From: Pollutimonas subterranea
GTDB taxonomy: Bacteria; Pseudomonadota; Gammaproteobacteria; Burkholderiales; Burkholderiaceae_B
NCBI RefSeq assembly: GCF_002849655.1
Contig: NZ_PDNW01000015.1
Span: 49,775-113,774 of the forward strand
DNA length: 64,000 nucleotides
Reading direction: 5' to 3'
In this document: piece by piece, positions 53,462-63,162 of the stretch
How positions within the stretch are numbered: the stretch's first letter is position 1
Layout: every line of letters starts with the position of its first letter
Notes under the pieces: model-generated
Told to the model about the DNA's origin: nothing
What the model saw: the letters and a program-made list of their open reading frames with translations, nothing else
Database searches by the model: none
Program-made: the position numbers and the translations under genes

Positions 53462-54225
53462 GGCGTGCGCGCCACGACCAGGCCATACACAGCCGCCGCC
53501 CCCGCCGACTTGAATTGCTGCGCAATGCGATGCAGCGTGCTGCCGGTGGTCAGCACGTCGTCGACCACGGCAATGACTGCACCGTCGACACGCGAGGGGC
53601 AGTCATACAAGTGCTGCACACTGCCGGCCCGTTCACGGCGGGTCAGATGCGTCTGGCGTCCTCCTTCCCGAGCGCGTCGCAGCAAGCCCGGCCGGCACGC
53701 CATATTCAGCTCACTGGCCAGGCCCCGGGCAATTTCGGCCGCCGGGTTGAAGCCCCGCGCCAGTATGGATGCCTTGCTGGCGGGCACCGGCACCAGTATG
53801 GCGTTTGCAGGCAAGGCAGGCGCCGCCGTGCGGACCGTCTGGGCCAACAAGCCCACCAGCATGGCGGCACTGGTAAAGCGCCGACCCGCTTTCAGGTTGT
53901 GAATCAGCAAGTCGCCGGGCGGCGCGTAATCGAAGGCGGCAATGATGCGATCAAACGCCGGCGCCCGCCCGCTGCAATCGGCGCAACAGGCCGGGTCCGC
54001 CAGGGCCAGGAAGCACACTGGGCAGCGCGCTGTGTTGGCATTTATTGAACGCAATACCGCGGCCATGCAGAACCGACACAGCGAGCCGCCGCGTGCGTCG
54101 CCCTGGCACAAGCCGCAAGCGCTGGGGATGCGCGCCAGGCATGCCCGGCCGGCCAGGTAAAGCCGGCGACGCATACCCCCACGGCGAGCCTGCCCAGACT
54201 CGCACGGCACGAATAGATCGGCCAT
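53431..54225 (-). CDS. comF: ComF-family phosphoribosyltransferase-like protein
   Basis: 264 residues from ATG 54225 (MADLFVPCES); a TTG at 54243 is an alternative. Front: a zinc-ribbon region with CGLCQGDARGGSLCRFC and CPVCFLALADPACCADC. Back: a PRTase fold with ILVPVPASKASILARGFNPAAEIA and the PRPP motif IAVVDDVLTTGSTL. ComF helps DNA uptake by natural transformation in naturally competent species; other roles are unclear. Its tail overlaps the LysR gene. Confidence 0.92.
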   Translation of the reverse strand: MADLFVPCESGQARRGGMRRRLYLAGRACLARIPSACGLCQGDARGGSLCRFCMAAVLRSINANTARCPVCFLALADPACCADCSGRAPAFDRIIAAFDYAPPGDLLIHNLKAGRRFTSAAMLVGLLAQTVRTAAPALPANAILVPVPASKASILARGFNPAAEIARGLASELNMACRPGLLRRAREGGRQTHLTRRERAGSVQHLYDCPSRVDGAVIAVVDDVLTTGSTLHRIAQQFKSAGAAAVYGLVVARTPYSGAGKPGL

Positions 54226-54330
54226 AATAGATCCCTGATGCAAATCGGTCGCGCCTGGCGCATATCGCCGTGGCGGCCCTGACGCTATCTCAGCACGTTC
54301 CAGCCTCCCATTCCATACCTTTGCCGATAA

Positions 54331-55305
54331 ATGTCACAGCCTCCTTCACTGCGCGTAAGCCCGAACCATGTCAGCCAGCAGTTCGCCCGGCGCAGTCCGC
54401 TTGATACCGCCCAATTCCTGTACGGCGAAATTGCACAACGGATGCTGCAGCGCCTGAGCTATATACGGATACAACCCGTCTTCGTGCTCGACGCCGGCTG
54501 CGGCGCTGGCCATGCTGTGGAACCCTTGCGCGGCCGCTATCCCGAAATGAACTACAAGGGCCTGGACAGTTGCGCCCCCTTGCTCGAGGCCGCGCGTCAA
54601 CGCTACCAGGCCAAGCCCGGTTTCTGGCACAAGCTGCGCAACAAGCCGACGTTACCGGTGGAATTCATCAAGGCCGACATGGCCGAATCCGGCCTGCCCG
54701 CCGAAAGCCTGGACCTGGTCTGGTCCAACATGGCGCTGCACTGGCACCCCGAACCCCACCAGGTACTCAGCGAATGGCGACGCATTCTTAAGCCCGGCGC
54801 CCTGGCCATGTTTTCCTGCCTGGGTCCCGGCTCCCTGGCCGAATTGCGCCGCGCCATCGTCGACGCCGACCTGCTCACCACCACACCGCAGTATGTCGAC
54901 ATGCACGACTTTGGCGACCTGCTGGTCGAACGGGGCTTTTCCGACCCGGTTATGGACCAGGAAATCCTCACGCTCACCTATCGCACGCCGGAAAAGCTGC
55001 TGGAAGACATCCAGGCGTTGGGCGGCAACCCCAGCCTGGACCGCAAGCGCGGCCTGTCGGGGAAGCAATGGAAGCAAAGGCTGCTGGACGCGCTCGAAAA
55101 CCAGCGCCAGCTCGACGGCACCATCCACCTGACCATGGAAGTGGCCTACGGCCATGCGTGGCGCTCGGCCAGCATGCGCGGCAAGCTCGGTGAAACCCGA
55201 ATCTCGGTGGCGTCCATAGGCAAGGCTTCGCCAGGCAAGGCCTCGACGGAGCGCGCCGGCGACAAACCGGGGCCTACGGTCAGGCCCCGAAAAATAGACG
55301 AATAA
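54331..55305 (+). CDS. BioC-like SAM-dependent methyltransferase
   Basis: 324 residues. SAM loop VLDAGCGAGHAVEPL, acidic second strand YKGLDSCAPLL, and LDLVWSNMALHWHPEPHQVLSEWRRILKPGALAMFS. This pattern and the position next to comF match BioC, malonyl-ACP O-methyltransferase of biotin synthesis, but other class I methyltransferases look similar. A basic low-complexity tail of about 35 residues is extra. A stem CGGGGCCT/AGGCCCCG lies at 55268-55289 within the final codons. Confidence 0.8.
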   Translation: MSQPPSLRVSPNHVSQQFARRSPLDTAQFLYGEIAQRMLQRLSYIRIQPVFVLDAGCGAGHAVEPLRGRYPEMNYKGLDSCAPLLEAARQRYQAKPGFWHKLRNKPTLPVEFIKADMAESGLPAESLDLVWSNMALHWHPEPHQVLSEWRRILKPGALAMFSCLGPGSLAELRRAIVDADLLTTTPQYVDMHDFGDLLVERGFSDPVMDQEILTLTYRTPEKLLEDIQALGGNPSLDRKRGLSGKQWKQRLLDALENQRQLDGTIHLTMEVAYGHAWRSASMRGKLGETRISVASIGKASPGKASTERAGDKPGPTVRPRKIDE

Positions 55306-55324
55306 TCAGAACGCCCATAATAAT

Positions 55325-55362
55325 AAGAACGCCTTGCCTACGTAAGAACGCCCCGCCTACGC
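55325..55362. repeat. Two 19-base tandem units after the methyltransferase gene
   Basis: AAGAACGCCTTGCCTACGT (55325-55343) is followed by a copy with three T-to-C changes (55344-55362). A further partial copy, CAGAACGCCC, begins at 55308. It lies between convergent gene ends and codes for nothing evident. Confidence 0.85.
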
Positions 55363-55381
55363 GGGCCGTTCGTCCCGGCGG

Positions 55382-56080
55382 TCAGGAGGCCAGGTTCTTC
55401 TTGCGCGACGACTCGATACCCAGCTGCTTGAGCTTGCGATACAAGTGCGTGCGCTCCAGGCCGGTTTTCTCGGACACGCGCGTCATGCTGTGGTTTTCGC
55501 GGCCCAGGTGATATTCGAAATAGATGCGTTCGAATTCGTCGCGCGCATCGCGCAAAGGCTGGTCCAGCGAGATGCTGCCCAATAGCGAATTGTTCTGGTC
55601 GGGCACAACCTCGGGAACCGCCATGACCGGACTGCTTGTGACCAATGGCTGGTTCTGCTCGAACGCATGGCGTTCGGCAGGCACCCGCGCGTTAATGGCG
55701 TGCGATGCCCTTAACACCGGCCGGGCCAGGCCTGCCGCCACCGTTTTCAGCAGCTTTTGCAGCGTAATAGGTTTTTCAAGAAAATCCACCGCGCCGATGC
55801 GTGTTGCCTCGACCGCGGTATCCACCGTGGCGTGCCCGCTCATCATGATCACCGGCATATCGAGCAGGCCCTGCGAGCTCCATTCCTTCAGCAAGCTGAC
55901 ACCATCGGTGTCGGGCATCCAGATATCCAGCAAGACCAGATCAGGCCGAGCACGCAAGCGCGCCGCCCGCGCCTGCGCGGCGTTTTCGGCAAGCTCTATT
56001 GTGTGTCCTTCATCGTAAAGAATCTCGGACAAGAGCTCACGGATACCAATTTCGTCGTCAACAACCAGGATTCTGGCCAT
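55382..56080 (-). CDS. ntrX: NtrX-like response regulator lacking the AAA+ domain
   Basis: 232 residues: a receiver domain (1-118) with ILVVDDEIGIRE, phospho-acceptor D52 in LVLLDIWMPD and K102 in FLEKPIT; then a low-complexity linker (about 125-165) and a Fis-type helix-turn-helix (about 170-228: FERIYFEYHLGRENHSMTRV, GLERTHLYRKLKQLGI). Full NtrX proteins are about 450 residues with a central AAA+ domain containing GAFTGA; here it is absent without frame damage. It starts 7 bases after ntrY. The protein should regulate by DNA binding only. Confidence 0.92.
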   Translation of the reverse strand: MARILVVDDEIGIRELLSEILYDEGHTIELAENAAQARAARLRARPDLVLLDIWMPDTDGVSLLKEWSSQGLLDMPVIMMSGHATVDTAVEATRIGAVDFLEKPITLQKLLKTVAAGLARPVLRASHAINARVPAERHAFEQNQPLVTSSPVMAVPEVVPDQNNSLLGSISLDQPLRDARDEFERIYFEYHLGRENHSMTRVSEKTGLERTHLYRKLKQLGIESSRKKNLAS

Positions 56081-56086
56081 AAAGCG

Positions 56087-58480
56087 TCACCTACCTATTT
56101 TTTTCGCATTATCGTTCCCTTGCGTAGCTACGTCCAGCGACGCAGCATCGACAAGGCGCGTCAAGAGGATGGAAATGCGAGCTCCCCCTTCACGGCGGTT
56201 CGAAATATCGATTCGGCCGCCGTGCTCCTCGATGATCTTCTTAACTATAGCAAGCCCTAGACCTGTACCCGCCGCCTTGGTGGTGACATAAGGCTCGAAC
56301 ACACGTGCCAGCACTTGCGGTGCAAACCCAGAACCATTATCGGACACCGTAAGGCGCACTGCCAAATGCTCGGGCCCATCGTCGCTTTTGGTCTTGGTCA
56401 ACCTAGTCTGCACATAAATGCGCGCGTCGGCAAGTGCATGGTCCTGAAGGGCCGCATCGCGCGCATTCGCCAGCAAGTTATGAATGACCTGGCGCAACTG
56501 GGTCACGTCGCCTTCGATCTCCGGCACCTCGGCATCGAAATCCACGGCAATGGGCACGCTGGCACCGTCTTCGCGAACCGCTCCCCCGGCGGGATCCCAG
56601 CCATACAGGCCCAGCACTTCGCCGATCAAGCCATTGATGTTGATATGCTGCATCTGCGCCGGCGGCGTACGCGCATACTCGCGAAAATCATCGACCATCT
56701 TCTTGAGCGATGCCACCTGGTTCACGATTGTATTCGTGGACCGCGTCAGGATAGCCGCATCGGCGTCGTTCAGGCGCCCGCCCAGTTTCATGGCCAGGCG
56801 CTCGGCCGACAATTGTATGGGCGTCAGCGGATTCTTGATTTCGTGCGCCAGCCTTCGGGCGACCTCGCCCCACGCCACAGTACGATTGGCCGAGATCACT
56901 TCGCTGATGTCGTCAAACACCACCAGGTAGCCGTTGCCCCGCCCGTCCACGCTCAAATGCGTGCCGCGCGCCAGCAAGGTCACGATGTGCTTCTTGGTTT
57001 CATTGTCGGCGGCCGCTTCCAGCTCAAGCTCGAACTGCTGCTGCCAGTACAGCTTCTCCGAGCCCACCGCAGTGTGCGCGGCAAAGGCCTGGCGTATCAG
57101 CTGAGACAAGGCGAAAGCGCCGTCCACGGTCTCCAGCGGCCGGCCTTTCACCGAGCGCAGATCGACACGGAGTATGCTTTGCGCGCCCTGATTGAACATG
57201 GTCACGCGGAACATCTCATCAAACACCAGCACGCCCGACGAAAGATTGCTGAGCACCGATTCCAAATACACATTGGATCGCTCAAGCTGCTGGCGGTTAT
57301 TCTCGACCATATGCCGCGCCTCATCCAACTGACGCGTCATGGCGTTGAACGATCGCGTCAGCTGTCCGATCTCGTCTTTCTCGGGCGGCTCAGGCAATGG
57401 CCGGTAGTCGCCCACCCCCACCGCCTGCGTACCGGCGGCCAACGTCAGCAAAGGCCGCACCAGCCGCCTGGACACGGCCAGCGCCACGGCAACCGCCGCG
57501 AACACCGCGAAGATCAAGGCCAGGGTCAGCGTGATGCCGTACAACTTGCGCAGTCCCAGGCGCGACAGCGCCAGCTCCTGGTAATCGCGAAAGCCCTGCT
57601 GCACCTGGTTGGCATTGCGCGCTATCTGGTCGGGCACCGGCTGTATGACCTGCAGCCAGCGCGTGTCGGACGCCACGCCCAGCGTGGTTGTCAGACGGTC
57701 CGGCGTGACGATGGGCGTGACCACCCGCAAGTGCAGGCCGGCCTCGTCCGGCACATCGGGATCAGCACCGCTGGCGGGGACCTCATCGGCTTCGGCGGCC
57801 GAATAGCCCCGCGAAACCCGCAACTGGTTCATCACGCTGGATGGCGGCAGATCAGGCAGCAACTGTCCGTAGGCAGCCGATGAAAACGCCACCAGCCGGC
57901 CATTGCCGGTAAACACCAGCGCCTCGGACACGTCGCTACTCTCGCGCAGGCGGGTGATGGCCATGGCCATATCGGCATCGCTGCCGCTGCCCAGCCGGGT
58001 CGCCATATCCCTGGCGCGCGAATTAAGGTCGGCAAGCTGCGAATCGAGCGCAGCCCGTCCCAGGTTAAGTCCGGCCTCCAGCGCACTGTCGACGCGCACA
58101 TTGAACCAGGACTCGATGGACTTGGACATGAATTGCACGGACAGCACGTAAATGAAGGCGCCCGGCAAGATTCCGATCAGCGTGAAATACAAGGCAAAAC
58201 GGGCGGTCAGGCGTGCACCGAATTGGCGCCTACGTATCTGGCGCAGCAGGCGCGCGGCCAATATGGCCACCCAGGAAATCAGCGCAACGGCCAGTATGCC
58301 GTTGAGTATCAACAAGGCCTCGTACTGCTGGGCATACCGCGACGCATTGCCGGTTGACCACACCAGCAGGGCGAGCAAAGCCAGCGCGCTGCATGCAGCA
58401 ACGAACAAAGCCAGCCGCAAGCCCCAGCGAACTAAGGCCGGGGCTCGTCGAGCGAGATTGAAAAAGTGAAATTTTTCCAT
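56087..58480 (-). CDS. ntrY: NtrY-like membrane sensor histidine kinase
   Basis: About 797 residues. Several N-terminal membrane segments (about 15-110) precede a periplasmic region, a further helix (about 310-335), HAMP (about 335-390), a PAS domain (about 400-510) and the kinase: H-box RLAHEIKNPLTPIQLSAERLA, N-box HNLLANARDAA, G1 SDNGSGFAP, G2 GTGLGLAIVKKIIEEHGG. It is paired with ntrX directly downstream. Starts at 58498 and 58480 are possible. The 5' end overlaps DUF4390. Redox or nitrogen signals are proposed for relatives; here unknown. Confidence 0.93.
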   Translation of the reverse strand: MEKFHFFNLARRAPALVRWGLRLALFVAACSALALLALLVWSTGNASRYAQQYEALLILNGILAVALISWVAILAARLLRQIRRRQFGARLTARFALYFTLIGILPGAFIYVLSVQFMSKSIESWFNVRVDSALEAGLNLGRAALDSQLADLNSRARDMATRLGSGSDADMAMAITRLRESSDVSEALVFTGNGRLVAFSSAAYGQLLPDLPPSSVMNQLRVSRGYSAAEADEVPASGADPDVPDEAGLHLRVVTPIVTPDRLTTTLGVASDTRWLQVIQPVPDQIARNANQVQQGFRDYQELALSRLGLRKLYGITLTLALIFAVFAAVAVALAVSRRLVRPLLTLAAGTQAVGVGDYRPLPEPPEKDEIGQLTRSFNAMTRQLDEARHMVENNRQQLERSNVYLESVLSNLSSGVLVFDEMFRVTMFNQGAQSILRVDLRSVKGRPLETVDGAFALSQLIRQAFAAHTAVGSEKLYWQQQFELELEAAADNETKKHIVTLLARGTHLSVDGRGNGYLVVFDDISEVISANRTVAWGEVARRLAHEIKNPLTPIQLSAERLAMKLGGRLNDADAAILTRSTNTIVNQVASLKKMVDDFREYARTPPAQMQHININGLIGEVLGLYGWDPAGGAVREDGASVPIAVDFDAEVPEIEGDVTQLRQVIHNLLANARDAALQDHALADARIYVQTRLTKTKSDDGPEHLAVRLTVSDNGSGFAPQVLARVFEPYVTTKAAGTGLGLAIVKKIIEEHGGRIDISNRREGGARISILLTRLVDAASLDVATQGNDNAKKIGR

Positions 58481-59007
58481 GGGGTAGCAAGAGACCATGC
58501 ACTGCTGTTAAAGGCATCGACCTGAAATGGCCGTGCCAGCAGCGAGGTGTTCAGACGCAAGCGCAGTCGTCCTTCGTAGAGTTCATCGGTTTCCAGGTCT
58601 TTAATATCGGCCACGTCCCAGCCGCGTATATTGCGCAGCAGCGACAAGGCATCGTCCAGCGATGATTCGGGCAATGACAAATCGCCCGACCCCACGCGCC
58701 ACTGGCGGGTCAGGGCGTTGTAGACCACGCGCCAGGTCTTTTGCTCGCTGATCACCGTCTTGTCGAACCACCACCAGCGCTTGGACACGACTTCCAGGTC
58801 GGCGGTGAAATAAATGGGAACGCCCTTTTGCGCGGCATTGCGCAAGTCGCCACTGACGGCAAAGTCGATATCGGCGTCGATATACAGCTTGCCGTCGCGC
58901 ACGACAGGCTCCACGCGCACCACGCGTTCGGCTTCCGGCTGTGCGCCGGCATCGACGAACGCGACCAGCGACACGCACAGGAACACAGACAGCAAGAGTC
59001 GTAGCAT
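58432..59007 (-). CDS. DUF4390 exported protein
   Basis: About 191 residues with a signal peptide (LRLLLSVFLCVSLVAFVDAGA) and the DUF4390 pattern: VRDGKLYIDADIDFAVSGDLRNAAQKGVPIYF, RWWWFDKTVI, then YNALTRQWRVGSGDLSLPESSLDDALSLL. Conserved between rsmB and ntrY in Betaproteobacteria; function not known to me. Chosen start ATG 59007; a GTG at 59013 is also possible. It overlaps ntrY. Confidence 0.88.
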   Translation of the reverse strand: MLRLLLSVFLCVSLVAFVDAGAQPEAERVVRVEPVVRDGKLYIDADIDFAVSGDLRNAAQKGVPIYFTADLEVVSKRWWWFDKTVISEQKTWRVVYNALTRQWRVGSGDLSLPESSLDDALSLLRNIRGWDVADIKDLETDELYEGRLRLRLNTSLLARPFQVDAFNSSAWSLATPWKNFTFSISLDEPRP

Positions 59008-59058
59008 TACCACTCAGCGATACCCTATAAGGAAAATCTATCCGTTATTTTTGACGAC

Positions 59059-60417
59059 TCATGCTTTCTTGGCAAACAAGGCATAGAAGAAACCGTCGGA
59101 CGACAGTAATGGATCACTCGCCAAAGGCAGCAATTGTCCCGGCGCGGGTTTGCGGACGGCGTCAGCGTGGCGCGCCATGAATTGCGCCGCCTGCTGTTCG
59201 CCTTCTTGAGGAAAGATGGAACACGTTGCATATAGCAGATGCCCGCCCGGCTTCACTGTTTGCCACAAGGCATCCACGATGCCGGCCTGCAGGGCAGCAG
59301 TCTTGGCAATGTCGGTATCGCGGCGCAACCAACGGATATCTGGATGGCGGCGCACGACACCGGATGCCGTGCAGGGCACATCGGCCAATACCGCATCGAA
59401 ATGACGCCCGTCCCACCACGCATTCACGTCCATGGCGTCGGCACAGCGCATCGTAACATTGGCGCCGCCCAGCCCCAGGCGATGAAGATTCTGCTCGACC
59501 CGCTCCAGGCGCATGGCATCGGAGTCCAGCGCCAGCAGCTCAATGTCGGCGAGCTCCAGCAAATGGGCCATCTTGCCGCCCGGGGCGGCACAGGCGTCCA
59601 GAACCCGCATGCCGGGCTCAACCGGCAGCAACTGCGCGGCCTGCTGGGCGGCGAGGTCTTGCACCGACCACCAGCCTTGTTCGAAACCCGGCACCGACTG
59701 GACCGGGCGTGGCGTAGAAAGAACAATCGCCCCCGGGGCAGGTGACATGGCCTGTATGCCTGCCGCATCGAGTTCGGCCAGCATCTTTTCCACCGACGAA
59801 CGCCTGGCATTCACCCGCAGCGTCATAGGGCCAGGACGGTTGGCGGCCGATAACAATTCCTGCCATTGCGCCGGGTAAGCACGGCGCACCTGGGTGATCC
59901 ACCACTTGGGATGATTGAAAACCGCTACCGGGTTTTGCCTGGCCTGGGCTAAAATAGCATTTCTTTCCCGGATAAAGCCCCTAAGCGTCGCATTAAGCAA
60001 GCCTTTATAGGACTGCAGCTTGCGTTGGCCGGCCACGGCATTTACCGCCTGGTCCACCACCGTATGCACGGCGTACACGGGTACATCGCGGCGCGCAACG
60101 TGGTCGGGCGACGCATCGTCGGCAAATTCCACCGCGGCATCCAGCAATGCCAGCGACACCAGCAGCACGGCGTCGAACAAGGCATTGGGCGGCGTGCGCT
60201 GCACCAGCAGCTGCTTTATTTCACGCACCAGGCCCAGTCGGCGCATTACATGAAACGCGATGGCCTGGCTGGCAGCGCGCAACGGCGCAGGAGTAGCCGC
60301 AAGGCTATCGGTCAACGATGCGCCCGCCAGCACGGCTTGCACATTTTGCGCGCTGGCCAGGATGGTGTCGGACAAGGTTACGGAGTTACGAGGGGGCTTG
60401 GAAGGAATATCGGTCAC
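59059..60417 (-). CDS. rsmB: 16S rRNA (cytosine(967)-C5)-methyltransferase RsmB
   Basis: 452 residues with an N-terminal NusB-like RNA-binding domain (about 20-165) and a C-terminal SAM domain: [37 protein letters not shown] (first catalytic-site cysteine) and [16 protein letters not shown] (nucleophile). Starts with GTG at 60417. First gene of the run rsmB-DUF4390-ntrY-ntrX and divergent from rimO. Confidence 0.95.
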   Translation of the reverse strand: MTDIPSKPPRNSVTLSDTILASAQNVQAVLAGASLTDSLAATPAPLRAASQAIAFHVMRRLGLVREIKQLLVQRTPPNALFDAVLLVSLALLDAAVEFADDASPDHVARRDVPVYAVHTVVDQAVNAVAGQRKLQSYKGLLNATLRGFIRERNAILAQARQNPVAVFNHPKWWITQVRRAYPAQWQELLSAANRPGPMTLRVNARRSSVEKMLAELDAAGIQAMSPAPGAIVLSTPRPVQSVPGFEQGWWSVQDLAAQQAAQLLPVEPGMRVLDACAAPGGKMAHLLELADIELLALDSDAMRLERVEQNLHRLGLGGANVTMRCADAMDVNAWWDGRHFDAVLADVPCTASGVVRRHPDIRWLRRDTDIAKTAALQAGIVDALWQTVKPGGHLLYATCSIFPQEGEQQAAQFMARHADAVRKPAPGQLLPLASDPLLSSDGFFYALFAKKA

Positions 60418-60521
60418 CGGGCAAAGACCTAAACAGGATTTGCTCTCGACTTTATCATCAATTGGCTAACGGTCATCTTTTTCTCTTTATCGAGCCTGCG
60501 GCTCAACGAGGTTATACATAC

Positions 60522-61835
60522 ATGAGTTCCCCAAAAGTCGGCTTTGTCAGTCTGGGATGCCCCAAAGCGCTGGTTGACTCCGAGCGCATCCTGACTCAAC
60601 TGCGCACTGAAGGCTATGTCATCACGCCCGATTACGACAATGCCGACGTCGTGGTGGTCAACACCTGTGGCTTCATCGACAGCGCCAAGGCCGAATCGCT
60701 GGACGCCATCGGCGAGGCCATTGCCGAGAACGGCAAGGTCATCGTTACCGGCTGCATGGGTGTCGACGAATCGCTGATCCGCGAAATCCATCCTGCGGTG
60801 CTGTCGGTAACCGGCCCGCAGCAATACGAACAAGTGGTTCGCGCCGTGCACGAAGCCGCGCCGCCGAATCTCAATCACGACCCCTATATCGACCTGGTGC
60901 CGCCCCAGGGCATCAAGCTGACCCCGCGCCACTATGCCTACCTGAAAATATCCGAAGGCTGCAATCACCGCTGCAGCTTCTGTATCATTCCCTCCATGCG
61001 CGGCGACCTGGTCAGCCGCCCGATCGGCGACGTCATGGGCGAAGCCGAGCGCCTGGTCAAGGCCGGCGTCAAGGAATTGCTGGTCATCTCCCAGGACACC
61101 AGTGCCTATGGCGTGGACGTCAAGTTCCGCAGCGGCTTCTGGAACGGCCGTCCCATCAAGACCCACATGACGCAACTCAGCGAGGCGCTCTCGGAATTCG
61201 GCGTATGGACGCGGCTGCACTACGTCTACCCCTATCCGCACGTGGATGAAATCATTCCCCTAATGGCCGACGGCAAAATTTTGCCTTACCTGGACATCCC
61301 CTTCCAGCACGCCAGCCCCAAGATTCTCAAGCTGATGAAGCGCCCGGCCTTCGAAGACCGCACCATGGCGCGCATCAAGCGCTGGCGCGAGGCCTGTCCC
61401 GACCTTACCCTGCGCTCGACCTTCATCGTCGGTTTCCCCGGTGAAACCGAGGAAGACTTCCAGTACCTGCTGGACTGGATGACCGAGGCCCAGCTGGACC
61501 GCGTCGGCTGCTTCCAGTATTCACCCGTGCAGGGCGCTCGGGCCAACGACCTGGCCGATCACGTGCCCGATGAAGTCAAGCAGGAACGCTGGGACCGCTT
61601 CATGGCGCACCAGCAGGCCATTTCCACGGCGCGCCTGGCACAGAAAGTCGGCCGCGACATCGACGTACTGATCGATGAAGTCAATGAAGACGGCGCCATC
61701 GGCCGATCCAGCGCCGACGCGCCGGAGATCGACGGCAACGTCTTCGTGGACAGCGAGCGCGTGCTCAAGCCCGGCGACATGGTGCGCGCGCGCGTGACCG
61801 ATTCAGACGAATACGACCTGTACGCCGAAGCCTGA
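60522..61835 (+). CDS. rimO: Ribosomal protein S12 methylthiotransferase RimO
   Basis: Radical-SAM enzyme that methylthiolates Asp88 of S12. 437 residues: N-terminal UPF0004 domain with [16 protein letters not shown] and [13 protein letters not shown], radical-SAM cluster [15 protein letters not shown], and a TRAM domain at the end. I set the start at 60522 ([14 protein letters not shown]); the frame upstream shadows rsmB. Confidence 0.96.
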   Translation: MSSPKVGFVSLGCPKALVDSERILTQLRTEGYVITPDYDNADVVVVNTCGFIDSAKAESLDAIGEAIAENGKVIVTGCMGVDESLIREIHPAVLSVTGPQQYEQVVRAVHEAAPPNLNHDPYIDLVPPQGIKLTPRHYAYLKISEGCNHRCSFCIIPSMRGDLVSRPIGDVMGEAERLVKAGVKELLVISQDTSAYGVDVKFRSGFWNGRPIKTHMTQLSEALSEFGVWTRLHYVYPYPHVDEIIPLMADGKILPYLDIPFQHASPKILKLMKRPAFEDRTMARIKRWREACPDLTLRSTFIVGFPGETEEDFQYLLDWMTEAQLDRVGCFQYSPVQGARANDLADHVPDEVKQERWDRFMAHQQAISTARLAQKVGRDIDVLIDEVNEDGAIGRSSADAPEIDGNVFVDSERVLKPGDMVRARVTDSDEYDLYAEA

Positions 61836-61875
61836 GCGGCAGTGCAATGTGGCATCGCCCTACAAGCTTGAAAAC

Positions 61876-63147
61876 ATGAAAACTGCCAAAACCATGCCCG
61901 CGCTCAATCCCACGCGCCTGTGGGATCGCGTCGACGCCCTTGCCCAATACACCGTTCCCGGCCAACCCTGGACACGCCGTGCATTTTCCGACCTGTTCCT
62001 GCAAGGCCGCGCCTGGCTCAGGGCGGAATTCGAGGCCGCGGGACTGACGGTTCACCTGGATGCCGCCGGCAACCTGGTCGGACGGCGCGAAGGCCGCAAC
62101 CCCGGCGCCAAGCCCATCGTTACGGGGTCACACTGCGATACCGTCATGAGCGGCGGGCGTTTCGACGGCATCATAGGCGTGCTCGCCGGCATCGAAGTGG
62201 CGCACGCGCTGCATGAACAAGGCATCACCCTTGAGCACCCCTTCGAAGTCATCGACTTCCTGTCCGAGGAGCCCAGCGACTACGGAATTTCCTGCGTCGG
62301 CAGCCGTGCGCTGGCCGGCCTACTGGACGACGCCATGCTTAATGAGCGTGACCAGGCGGGTGAAACGCTGGCCACCGGCATAGCGCGCATAGGCGGCAAG
62401 CCCGGGGCGCTGTCCATGCCCTTGCGCCCCGCCGGCAGCACGGCGGCGTTCGTCGAACTGCACATCGAGCAGGGGCCGGTGCTGGAAACCAACAACTTGC
62501 CTATCGGCATCGCCACGAATATCGTGGGCATCCGGCGTTTCAAGGTCGTGGTCGACGGCCAGCCCGACCATGCCGGCACTACCCCCATGGACATCCGCCG
62601 CGATGCCCTGGTGGGTGCGGCCCGCATTATTGAAGCCGTCAATGGCCATGCGCGCCGCATGCTGGACGGCCCGCACTATGTCGTGGCGACGATCGGACAC
62701 CTGCTTCTTACGCCGAATGCGTCCAACGCCGTGCCTGGTCATGTTGAAATGATGCTGGAAGTGCGCAGCGACAGTCCGGCCGTCCTGGAGACCTTTGCGG
62801 AAGACGTCATGTCGGAGGTGCGCGCCAGCGTTGAATCCCTGGGCCTGCAGTTGGCCTGCACGCAGCTCAGCAATTCCCTGCCGACCGACTGCACGCCCTT
62901 CATGGTGGACCTGATCGAAGGCGCGGCCCGGGCACTGGGCTATGCGTCCATGCGCATGCCCAGCGGTGCCGGCCACGATGCCGTCTACCTTGCCAAGTCG
63001 GGCCCCATGGGAATGATCTTCATACCCTGCCTAAAAGGCCGCAGCCACTGTCCTGAGGAATGGATCGAGCCTCAGCAACTGCTGGACGGCACGCGCGTAC
63101 TGTATGAAACCGTGATGGCGCTGGACCGCAGTCTGGCGGTGGACTGA
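61876..63147 (+). CDS. M20-family Zn amidohydrolase (N-carbamoyl-amino acid/allantoate amidohydrolase type)
   Basis: 423 residues. Metal ligands and dimer signatures: VTGSHCDTVMSGGRFDG, DFLSEEPSDYG, FVELHIEQGPVLE, DGQPDHAGTTPMDIRRD and the late SGAGHDAVYLA. This group hydrolyses ureido or carbamoyl compounds such as allantoate, ureidoglycine or N-carbamoyl-amino acids; substrate not fixed. In DFLSEEPSDYG the family more often has EEGxRF, which is slightly unusual. The GTG at 61849 is an alternative start. Confidence 0.9.
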   Translation: MKTAKTMPALNPTRLWDRVDALAQYTVPGQPWTRRAFSDLFLQGRAWLRAEFEAAGLTVHLDAAGNLVGRREGRNPGAKPIVTGSHCDTVMSGGRFDGIIGVLAGIEVAHALHEQGITLEHPFEVIDFLSEEPSDYGISCVGSRALAGLLDDAMLNERDQAGETLATGIARIGGKPGALSMPLRPAGSTAAFVELHIEQGPVLETNNLPIGIATNIVGIRRFKVVVDGQPDHAGTTPMDIRRDALVGAARIIEAVNGHARRMLDGPHYVVATIGHLLLTPNASNAVPGHVEMMLEVRSDSPAVLETFAEDVMSEVRASVESLGLQLACTQLSNSLPTDCTPFMVDLIEGAARALGYASMRMPSGAGHDAVYLAKSGPMGMIFIPCLKGRSHCPEEWIEPQQLLDGTRVLYETVMALDRSLAVD

Positions 63148-63162
63148 TCGTTTCGTCGAAGA

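Noticed and set aside
56315..57883. A 522-codon open frame opposite ntrY
   Set aside because: Antisense shadow of the sensor kinase; His/Gln/Arg-rich text without motifs.
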